Assembly (NCBI GenBank): GCA_021786135.1
Contig: JAJYNV010000370.1
Location: forward strand, 1 to 9,336
Source: Bacillota bacterium
GTDB taxonomy: Bacteria; Bacillota; Sulfobacillia; JAJZYS01; JAJYTV01
Length of the DNA: 9,336 nucleotides
Reading direction: 5' to 3'
A model generated the notes under the pieces. The model saw nothing but the letters and a program-made list of their open reading frames with translations. It did no database searches and had not been told where the DNA came from. The position numbers and the translations under genes were made by a program. The first letter of the stretch is position 1, and each line of letters opens with the position of its first letter. Positions 1 to 4,968 of the stretch are shown here, piece after piece.

Positions 1-402
1 GTCACCCTGCTCCACCACCGGACGCACAGGGGCGAAGACGAAGACGTCGTCGAAGCCGTTCCCCCCGGTAAGCGAGAGGAGGTGCTCTTCGACCTTCTCG
101 AGGAACTGGCGGATCTCCTCGGTGCGGCCGTTGGAACCACCCGCGCCACCGTGGACGCGGGCTGGCGCCCACACAGCGAGCAGATCGGGCAGACCGGCAA
201 GAATATCGCTCCGGCGCTCTACATCAACGTAGGCATCTCTGGCGCCGTCCAGCACATCTCCGGCGTGCTGGGAAGCCGCGTCATCGTGTCGATCAACCGT
301 GACGCGGAGGCGCCGATCTTCAAGATCTCCGACTACGGTGTCGTGGGCGATGCGATCGACATCCTGCCGCACCTGATCGAGGAGGTGCGCCGCCTCAGCT
401 GA
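1..402 (+). CDS. etfA: Electron transfer flavoprotein alpha subunit, C-terminal part (5' truncated by window)
   Basis: The frame is open from base 1 to a TGA at 400-402, giving 133 residues of a protein whose start lies outside the window. The visible part is the FAD-binding domain of ETF alpha. It contains VDAGW, the QIGQTGK loop, LYINVGISGAVQH, VSINRD and EAPIFKISDYGVVGD, which match the family signature in order up to the usual C-terminus. In this family the subunit pairs with EtfB, binds FAD, and passes electrons from acyl-CoA or other dehydrogenases toward the quinone pool or other acceptors in the cytoplasm. An etfB gene is expected just upstream but cannot be seen. The gene ends at a strong hairpin and faces the convergent glycerate kinase gene, so it is probably the last gene of its operon. 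No broken motif was seen. Confidence 0.95.
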   Translation, partial: VTLLHHRTHRGEDEDVVEAVPPGKREEVLFDLLEELADLLGAAVGTTRATVDAGWRPHSEQIGQTGKNIAPALYINVGISGAVQHISGVLGSRVIVSINRDAEAPIFKISDYGVVGDAIDILPHLIEEVRRLS

Positions 403-411
403 GGCGGAGGA

Positions 412-449
412 CAGAGCGGCCGCGCCCGAAAGCAGGCGCGGCCGCTCTG
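412..449. terminator. Perfect 15-bp GC-rich hairpin between convergent etfA and glycerate kinase genes
   Basis: CAGAGCGGCCGCGCC (412-426) and GGCGCGGCCGCTCTG (435-449) are exact reverse complements around an 8-nt loop. The hairpin starts 10 bases after the etfA stop and 9 bases beyond the glycerate kinase stop on the other strand, the classic place for a shared bidirectional terminator. Neither side has a proper T-run, so it may act as a weak terminator, a 3'-end stabiliser, or may need a factor. The stem itself is read directly; its role is inferred. Confidence 0.75.
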
Positions 450-457
450 CATGCAAG

Positions 458-1534
458 TCAGGCGAGCAGCTCGGCCAGTGCCCGTTCTGCGGCCCTGGCC
501 AGATCTTGGGCGCCAGCGGCGGAGTTCTTCGCCGCCTCCTGCAAGAGGATGCCAACGGGCGCTTCCGCCCGCCGGCGGCCGCAGATGATGGCCGCCGGCT
601 TTCCTGCTGCAGCCGCCATGCGGCTCACGACACCGGGCGCCTTGCCTAGCCAACTCGTGTTGTCGACCTGCCCTTCGGAGGTGAGGACGGCGTCAGCCTG
701 GGCAAGGGCTTCCTCCACGTGAAGCAGATCGAAGATGCAGTCTGCGCCCGGGCGCAGACGACCCCCAACCGCCAAGGCAGCTGCGCCGGCGCCTCCCGCC
801 GACCCGGCGCCAGGCACTTCGCACTCTACGCCGGAAGATTCCAGCAGAAGTGCCCCCAACGCGTGGAGCGCCTCGTCCAGTCGCGGCAGGTCGGCAGGGG
901 GAAAGCCCTTCTGCAGGGCAAATCCGTAGGCACTGCCGTGGGGCCCCGAGAGCACATGCTCGACATCGTGGGCCGCTTCGAAGCGGATTCCCTGCAGCAT
1001 GGCCCGCGCAGGTCCGAGATCGAGCGCAGCAAGTTCAAGAAGGTCGCGGGCACAAGCGAAGCGGCCTCTGGCAGTCGGGTGGAGATGCGCGCCAAGGGCC
1101 TGCAGGATGCCGAGGCCGCCGTCTTGAGTGGCCGAACCACCGAGGAGCAGCAGGATGCGGTCGGGATGCAGGCGACGGGCGGCGAGCAGGAGTTCCCCGA
1201 CGCCGTGGCTCGAGCATAGCCAGGGGTCGTAGCCGGTACCTTCCACGCGCCAGAGCCCGCCTGCCTCTGCAAATTCCACCGCCGCCACGCGATCACGGCT
1301 GCGGAAGGCGATCCGACCTTGAATGGGGCGACCTAACGCATCATGGGCCTCGGTGCGGCGCGGTCGGAAGCCTGCGGCCTCAAGCGCGAGCAAAGAGCCG
1401 TCGCCACCATCCGCGATAGGCAGTGGCAACGGCACGTGACCTGCGCGCCGCACCCCTTGCGCCAGAGCGCGGGTTGCCGCGCGACAGTCGAGGGTTCCCT
1501 TCAATGCAGCACCGGCGACGAGCACTACGGCCAA
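458..1534 (-). CDS. glxK: Glycerate kinase (GlxK/GarK family), somewhat divergent
   Basis: This 358-residue protein has the usual length range of the glycerate kinase family that phosphorylates D-glycerate (2-phosphoglycerate in the characterised bacterial members) for entry into glycolysis. Family motifs appear in order: ADGGDGS (41-47), LLGGSATQDGGLG (130-142), a GPHGSAYGFALQKG stretch (197-210), PGAGSAGGAGAA (241-252) and LTSEGQVDNTSWLGKAPG (284-301). The start is TTG (plus-strand CAA 1532-1534), chosen because GGAAGTGATC, a near-perfect Shine-Dalgarno match, sits just before it; no other start occurs before the next in-frame stop. Two motifs are altered: the usual N-terminal DSFKG or DAFKG reads AALKG (9-13), and the TGEG motif reads TSEG. 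It may be co-transcribed with the zinc-ribbon gene 57 bases upstream. The family call is firm; activity is less sure. Confidence 0.88.
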   Translation of the reverse strand: MAVVLVAGAALKGTLDCRAATRALAQGVRRAGHVPLPLPIADGGDGSLLALEAAGFRPRRTEAHDALGRPIQGRIAFRSRDRVAAVEFAEAGGLWRVEGTGYDPWLCSSHGVGELLLAARRLHPDRILLLLGGSATQDGGLGILQALGAHLHPTARGRFACARDLLELAALDLGPARAMLQGIRFEAAHDVEHVLSGPHGSAYGFALQKGFPPADLPRLDEALHALGALLLESSGVECEVPGAGSAGGAGAAALAVGGRLRPGADCIFDLLHVEEALAQADAVLTSEGQVDNTSWLGKAPGVVSRMAAAAGKPAAIICGRRRAEAPVGILLQEAAKNSAAGAQDLARAAERALAELLA

Positions 1535-1591
1535 ACGATCACTTCCGCCGATGCCATTCGCGCCGCGCGACCCGGCTCCTGCGTCGTCGGC

Positions 1592-1717
1592 TCAGGAGTA
1601 GCCGTAGCGATGGAAGCAGTCTCTGCAGAGGAGCATGTCACAGTACAGGCGCAAGTTGCGTCTAAGGGTCAGGCGCTGGCAGATGTCGCACGCGCGAAGT
1701 TCTACGAGCTTCCCCAA
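1592..1717 (-). CDS. 41-residue zinc-ribbon microprotein, possibly Gin/CsfB-like
   Basis: This short frame starts at TTG (plus-strand CAA 1715-1717) with GGAGG nine bases upstream and ends at TGA (1592-1594). The protein begins MGKLVELRACDICQRL and ends LLCRDCFHRYGYS. Cysteines are at 10, 13, 26, 31 and 34, so two CxxC knuckles (10/13 and 31/34) lie 17 residues apart, as expected for a small treble-clef or ribbon zinc site. The pattern, CxIC, then a basic stretch, LxLY, then CxxC, resembles from memory the sigma-G inhibitor Gin (CsfB) of spore-forming Bacilli, but this protein is shorter and the link is a guess. The next gene on the strand is glycerate kinase, 57 bases away. Coding is supported by the ribosome site, the paired cysteines and the compact frame; no homology search was possible. 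Confidence 0.68.
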   Translation of the reverse strand: MGKLVELRACDICQRLTLRRNLRLYCDMLLCRDCFHRYGYS

Positions 1718-1842
1718 ATCGGGTCGCCTCCAGGTGGTGCTTAGCGTGCACTCGCCTGCGGCGCGCTATGCGGCATGGGATGGCACCTGTGCGGGATGCT
1801 GTTCTCTAGGCCGATGGTGGCGGCCGAAGGGAGGACGGGCTC

Positions 1843-1947
1843 ATGTTCGTACTCGTGATGATTGTGCTGTTCGTGGTCCTGATCCTTGCGGTGGCTGGGG
1901 CCGGTCCCTTGCTCCTGGCCTTCATGCATGGCAGGAAACGGCACTGA
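1843..1947 (+). CDS. 34-residue single-pass membrane microprotein
   Basis: The ATG at 1843 follows AAGGGAGGA (1827-1835) by a normal distance, and the frame ends at TGA 1945-1947. The product starts MFVLVMIVLFVVLILAVAG and continues through a hydrophobic stretch to a positively charged tail, HGRKRH. Residues 1-28 are almost all hydrophobic with no charge, so a single transmembrane helix with the basic C-terminus in the cytoplasm (positive-inside rule) is expected. It could also be read as a tiny signal-anchor peptide. It lies 52 bases upstream of the MBL-fold hydrolase gene on the same strand and may share its transcript. I do not recognise the family. The strong ribosome site and clean hydrophobic design argue that it is real. 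Confidence 0.62.
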   Translation: MFVLVMIVLFVVLILAVAGAGPLLLAFMHGRKRH

Positions 1948-1999
1948 CAAGGTGCGGCGGCCGCCTGACGCGAATGGCTCTCAAGGGGGCGATCTCTCT

Positions 2000-2932
2000 T
2001 TGCAGCCTATGCGCATCGTGCTGCCGACACCGTTTGCGGTGGGACCTGTGAACGCCTACATCTATATGCTAGATCCGGTGACGGTCGTCGACCCGGGTCC
2101 TCTCTACCCGCCGGCCCAGGCGGCGTTCGCCGCTGGACTCCAGCAGGCTGGCATCGTCGTCGGCGACATCCGTCAGGTCATCGTGACGCATCATCACCCG
2201 GACCACGTCGGTTATGCGCCCCTCTTGGCGGAGCAGAGCGGGGCCGTGCTGCTGATGCACCTGGACGCGGCGGAACGCACGGCGGCGCCGCGCGGCGACG
2301 AAGCGGCCAGCGAAGCACTCTTGCGGCGTCATGGGGTGCCTGAAGCCATTCTCACGACGATGCGGCAGGAGCTCAGCCGCATAGTGAGTTTCATGGCGCC
2401 GCTCGGCGCCTATCGGGAACTCAAGGAGGGCGACACGATCAGGGCAGGCGACGAGGCCCTCAAGGCTCTCGTGCTGCCTGGGCATGCGCCGGGGCATGTC
2501 TGCCTGCAGGCTGAAGGTCATGTTGTGGGCGGAGATCTCCTGATCGAGGGGATCACTCCGAATCCCATCTTCGAGGTTGGACCCGAGGGCCGAAGACCAT
2601 CGCTGCAGGAATACCGCACCAGCCTTGAACGCGTACGCCGGCTGCCTTTGGTGCCCTGGCTGCCGGGGCACCGGGGTGACGTGGCGGATCCATACGCTCT
2701 GATCGAGAAATATGAGCGTCAAATGGCGGACCGGCAGGAGCGGGTGCGCGGGCTGCTCGCGCAGGAACCGAAGAGCGCCTTCGCGCTCAGCCAGGAGCTC
2801 TTTCCGATGGCGCGCGGTGCGGATCCCTTTCTTGCGATCTCGGAAACGCTCGGTCAGCTTGATGCCCTCAAGGCAGCGGGCCGCGTCGTGGAGGACGCCG
2901 CAGGGGAGCGGGTGCTGTTCCACGCCGCCTGA
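2000..2932 (+). CDS. Metallo-beta-lactamase-fold hydrolase with C-terminal winged helix (LACTB2-like)
   Basis: This is a 310-residue cytoplasmic hydrolase. The zinc-binding motif THHHPDH lies at 63-69 (H64, H66, D68, H69). It is followed by a GHAPGHVCL segment carrying the next histidine, a VGGDLL segment with the bridging aspartate, and WLPGHRGD with the last histidine, so both metal sites look intact. The last 60 or so residues (from about GLLAQEP to GERVLFHAA) look like the small winged-helix domain found at the end of LACTB2-type members. Substrates in this group vary (thioesters, RNA, lactones), and none can be assigned here. The TTG start at 2000 is preferred because AAGGGGGCGATC (1983-1994) is close to the Shine-Dalgarno consensus; an in-frame ATG at 2009 is the alternative, three codons shorter. 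A perfect hairpin follows the stop. Confidence 0.88.
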   Translation: MQPMRIVLPTPFAVGPVNAYIYMLDPVTVVDPGPLYPPAQAAFAAGLQQAGIVVGDIRQVIVTHHHPDHVGYAPLLAEQSGAVLLMHLDAAERTAAPRGDEAASEALLRRHGVPEAILTTMRQELSRIVSFMAPLGAYRELKEGDTIRAGDEALKALVLPGHAPGHVCLQAEGHVVGGDLLIEGITPNPIFEVGPEGRRPSLQEYRTSLERVRRLPLVPWLPGHRGDVADPYALIEKYERQMADRQERVRGLLAQEPKSAFALSQELFPMARGADPFLAISETLGQLDALKAAGRVVEDAAGERVLFHAA

Positions 2933-2953
2933 TCGCTTCATCAAGGACAGGCA

Positions 2954-2986
2954 GAAGCCCCGCCGCAACCAGTGCGGCGGGGCTTC
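2954..2986. terminator. Perfect 14-bp hairpin between convergent hydrolase genes
   Basis: GAAGCCCCGCCGCA (2954-2967) and TGCGGCGGGGCTTC (2973-2986) are exact reverse complements around the loop ACCAG. The hairpin lies 21 bases after the MBL hydrolase stop and 8 bases beyond the UPF0173 stop on the other strand, so it fits a shared bidirectional terminator. As with the other such hairpin in this window, no T-run follows on either strand. Confidence 0.8.
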
Positions 2987-2994
2987 CAAGGTTA

Positions 2995-3666
2995 TCAGAA
3001 TGTTCTGGTTGTACCCGGCGGCATCACGACTACATCGGTCGTCGGACTTTCGGCGGATACGCGCGCCTTGAAGTGATCGAGGTCGGCCTCAATCAGCGGG
3101 AAGGTGTTGTAGTGCATGGGAACGACAGTGCGCGGAGCGATGAACCGGCATGCCACAGCGGCGTCGTCCGCGTCCATTGTGAAGTAGGATCCGATCGGCA
3201 GGAGCGCGAGGTCGATCGGGCCCCAGACGTCGCGCAGGAGTTGCATGTCCATGTTGAGCGCCGTGTCGCCGGCGAAGTAGATCTTCTTGCCTTCCGACTC
3301 GATCAGGAAGCCGCAGGCGTGTCCCCCGGCGATGCCCGATCCGTGCAGCGCCGTGACGAGCTTGACGCTGCCGAAGGGGAATTCCCGCTTGCCGCCGAGA
3401 TGCATCGGGTGCACGGTCAGTCCCTTGGCCTGAAGTTCGGAGCCGATCTCGTTCGTCGTGATCGCGACGGCTCCCGTGCGCGTAAGAATGGCTTCTGCGT
3501 CTCCGATGTGATCGCCATGGGCGTGCGAAATGAGGACGAAGTCGCACGCAATATCTTCGGCCCGCACGGTGGCGGCAGGGTTGCCGGTTATGAAGGGATC
3601 AACTAGGAGAGACTTGCCTCCTGTCCGGATAAGCCACGTCGCATGACCCAAGAAAGTCAGCTCCAC
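2995..3666 (-). CDS. UPF0173 family metal-dependent hydrolase (YtkL-type)
   Basis: This 223-residue protein has the length of the UPF0173 family, a compact metallo-beta-lactamase-fold group with no settled substrate. It opens with MELTFLGHATWL and has LLVDPFITGNP (20-30), the metal motif SHAHGDH at 47-53 (H48, H50, D52, H53), ALHGSG with H108, FAGDT with D134, and VPMHYNTFP with H185. All expected metal ligands are present, so it should be active. The GTG at 3666 (plus-strand CAC 3664-3666) was chosen because AAGGAGG lies nine bases upstream and the family normally begins [MV]xxTxLGHA; a longer frame reaching 3801 is just untranslated upstream sequence. It is transcribed from its own promoter, divergent from the HTH gene, and ends against the hairpin at 2954-2986. 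It is not closely related to the neighbouring MBL hydrolase, as the motif spacing and the C-terminus differ. Confidence 0.92.
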   Translation of the reverse strand: MELTFLGHATWLIRTGGKSLLVDPFITGNPAATVRAEDIACDFVLISHAHGDHIGDAEAILTRTGAVAITTNEIGSELQAKGLTVHPMHLGGKREFPFGSVKLVTALHGSGIAGGHACGFLIESEGKKIYFAGDTALNMDMQLLRDVWGPIDLALLPIGSYFTMDADDAAVACRFIAPRTVVPMHYNTFPLIEADLDHFKARVSAESPTTDVVVMPPGTTRTF

Positions 3667-3710
3667 GACATCGCGCCTCCTTGCGACCTGCGGGTCTTTC
3701 TGGCAGAACG

Positions 3711-3719
3711 AGTATAGCA
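3711..3719 (-). promoter_or_regulatory. Extended -10 promoter for the UPF0173 hydrolase gene
   Basis: Read on the minus strand, TGC TATACT gives a TGn extended -10 element with five of six matches to TATAAT, about 45 bases before the GTG start and upstream of its AAGGAGG site. No good -35 is seen at 17 bp (a TTGGCA lies at 21 bp), which is normal for extended -10 promoters. Confidence 0.55.
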
Positions 3720-3806
3720 CTCTGCTCGTGGGCGTCGTGCCAAGGTGATATTGTGGGCCGGGCGCTCCCCGCGTCCGCAAAGTGCAGTCTGGAGGCGGCA
3801 AGGCAC

Positions 3807-4346
3807 ATGGATGATCTCATCCACATCGGCGACAAGACTCTGAGCCGGCGCCGGATGCAGGCTACGCTCGACGAGATGCTGCGCCTGCGGAGCGCCGGAC
3901 TTTCGCAGCAGGCGACTGCGGAGCGCTTCTCGGTGGACCGGAGTTTCGTCTCCCGACTCGAGACGATCGCAGAGCTGCATAAGGGCGGGTCGATCGGTCT
4001 GGTGGGGTTCCCCATCGCAAATCGCGAAGACGTCCGCGCGATCTGCGAGCGACGCGGCGTGGACTTCGTGCTGCTCTTTTCTGAAGCGGAACGGCAGGCT
4101 TACCTGAATGAGCGCTCTGGCATGGCCCTGTTGCATGAGGTGCTGGGAACGGTGGCGCGCTTGCGCACTCTGGACCACGTGGTTCTGGTGACGTCGGATC
4201 ACTGGTTCACGCTGGCCGCGGCGCTCCTGGGACGCGAGGTGGCCGGGCTGCAGCTCGGCTCATCGCCCATGACGGAGGACCGCGTGGTGGACACGGCCGA
4301 ACTTGACGCCTTGCTCGACTCGTTGCAGACCGGGCGCGACATCTAG
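3807..4346 (+). CDS. Helix-turn-helix protein with conserved C-terminal domain of unknown function
   Basis: This 179-residue protein starts at ATG 3807 with GGAGG at 3791-3795. Residues 15-55 are a helix-turn-helix: LRSAGLSQQATAERFSVDR followed by SFVSRLE, as in Xre/Sak-type DNA-binding domains. After a short linker comes a domain of about 110 residues that begins with a strand-like GLVGFPI (64-70), has VDFVLLFSEAER (85-96) and HVVLVTSDHW (124-133), and ends in an acidic helix. The alternating strands and helices suggest a small Rossmann-like or sensor fold. From memory, proteins with this layout, including VDRSF[IV]SRLE followed by LVGFPI, occur across Bacillota as uncharacterised transcriptional regulators. 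It sits between the divergent UPF0173 gene and the greA promoter, with no clear terminator after it, so it may regulate either neighbour or itself. Its ligand and target are unknown. Confidence 0.8.
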   Translation: MDDLIHIGDKTLSRRRMQATLDEMLRLRSAGLSQQATAERFSVDRSFVSRLETIAELHKGGSIGLVGFPIANREDVRAICERRGVDFVLLFSEAERQAYLNERSGMALLHEVLGTVARLRTLDHVVLVTSDHWFTLAAALLGREVAGLQLGSSPMTEDRVVDTAELDALLDSLQTGRDI

Positions 4347-4367
4347 GCTATCTTGGCTTGGCATGCG

Positions 4368-4396
4368 TTGACAGCATCCAGGACCCGGCATATAAT
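4368..4396 (+). promoter_or_regulatory. Full-consensus sigma-A promoter of the greA-lysS block
   Basis: TTGACA (4368-4373) and TATAAT (4391-4396) are both perfect matches to the sigma-A/sigma-70 consensus with the ideal 17-bp spacer. The transcript should start near 4403, leaving a leader of about 90 nt before the greA TTG. A promoter this strong fits a constitutively high demand for GreA and lysyl-tRNA synthetase, or control placed downstream in the leader. Confidence 0.92.
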
Positions 4397-4414
4397 ACGC
4401 GCGAGCGTTCAAGA

Positions 4415-4450
4415 GGCGGGCACCCCGCGTGGGGCTGTCCGTCCGTTTTT
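4415..4450 (+). promoter_or_regulatory. Terminator-like hairpin plus T5 in the greA leader (possible attenuator)
   Basis: CGGGCACCCC (4417-4426) can pair with GGGG-CTGTCCG (4431-4441) around the loop GCGT, with one bulged C and one G-U pair. Two more pairs are possible (4415-4416 with 4442-4444), and TTTTT follows at 4446-4450. Two competing folds exist: GCGGG/CCCGC near 4416-4428, and an outer stem CGAGCGTTC (4402-4410) with GGACGCTCG (4454-4462), one G-U pair, enclosing everything. This is the layout of a leaky intrinsic terminator or attenuator. E. coli greA is known to make leader RNAs (GraL) from a terminator in its leader, but homology of these leaders is not implied. Confidence 0.4.
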
Positions 4451-4494
4451 CGGGGACGCTCGTTGTGCACGACGGTTGGAGAGGGGTGCCGTGT

Positions 4495-4968
4495 TTGGAG
4501 AAGGAAGTACTCCTGTCGAACGAAGGACTTAAGAAGGTCGAACAGGAGCTCGAACACCTCAAGTCCGTGCGGCGCCGTGAAGTGGCCGAGCGCATCAAGC
4601 AGGCGCGCGAGTTCGGCGACATCTCGGAAAATTCGGAATATGAAGATGCCAAGAACGAGCAGGCCTTTATTGAGGGTCGCATTCTGACGCTCGAGAAGAT
4701 GCTGCGCAATGCCAAGATCATCGAGGAGGCGTCGGGCGACCCCGAAGTCGTAGCGATCGGCTCCCAGGTGACCCTGCGCGACTTGGACGAAAACGAGACA
4801 TACGAGTATGTCATCGTTGGCTCGACCGAGGCCGATCCGGCAGAGAACCGCATCTCGAACGAGTCGCCTGTGGGCAAGGCGCTTCTGGGTGCGCATGTCG
4901 GACAGGTGGTCTCGATCGGTGTGCCTGCCGGCACCTTGCGCGTCGAGGTGCTGGGAGTTCGGCGTTAG
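4495..4968 (+). CDS. greA: Transcription elongation factor GreA
   Basis: This 157-residue protein is the normal GreA size. The N-terminal coiled coil (about 5-75) carries the family signature RREVAERIKQAREFGDISE followed by NSEYEDAKNEQ. D42 and E45 at the coiled-coil tip are the acidic pair that enters the RNA polymerase secondary channel and stimulates cleavage of backtracked RNA. The C-terminal globular domain (about 80-157) includes SPVGKALLGAHVGQ and VPAGTLRVEVL. The TTG start at 4495 was chosen because it gives the usual N-terminus (MEKEVLLSNEGL) and follows GAGAGGGGTG (4479-4488) at a good distance; the longer frame from 4429 overlaps the leader hairpin. The TAG stop at 4966-4968 abuts the lysS GTG with no gap, suggesting coupled translation. 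Expressed from the consensus promoter at 4368. Confidence 0.97.
   Translation: MEKEVLLSNEGLKKVEQELEHLKSVRRREVAERIKQAREFGDISENSEYEDAKNEQAFIEGRILTLEKMLRNAKIIEEASGDPEVVAIGSQVTLRDLDENETYEYVIVGSTEADPAENRISNESPVGKALLGAHVGQVVSIGVPAGTLRVEVLGVRR

Noticed and set aside
719..1419. Plus-strand open frames opposite the glycerate kinase gene
   Set aside because: The minus strand carries the kinase motifs and ribosome site; the plus frames are low in recognisable content.
2069..2989. Minus-strand open frame opposite the MBL hydrolase
   Set aside because: The plus strand has all the metal-binding motifs; the antisense product has none, and it would run through the terminator hairpin.
4397..4494. T-box riboswitch or lysine riboswitch in the greA-lysS leader
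   Set aside because: The leader is only about 90 nt and has no TGGNACC-type T-box sequence or specifier loop. A lysine riboswitch is much longer.
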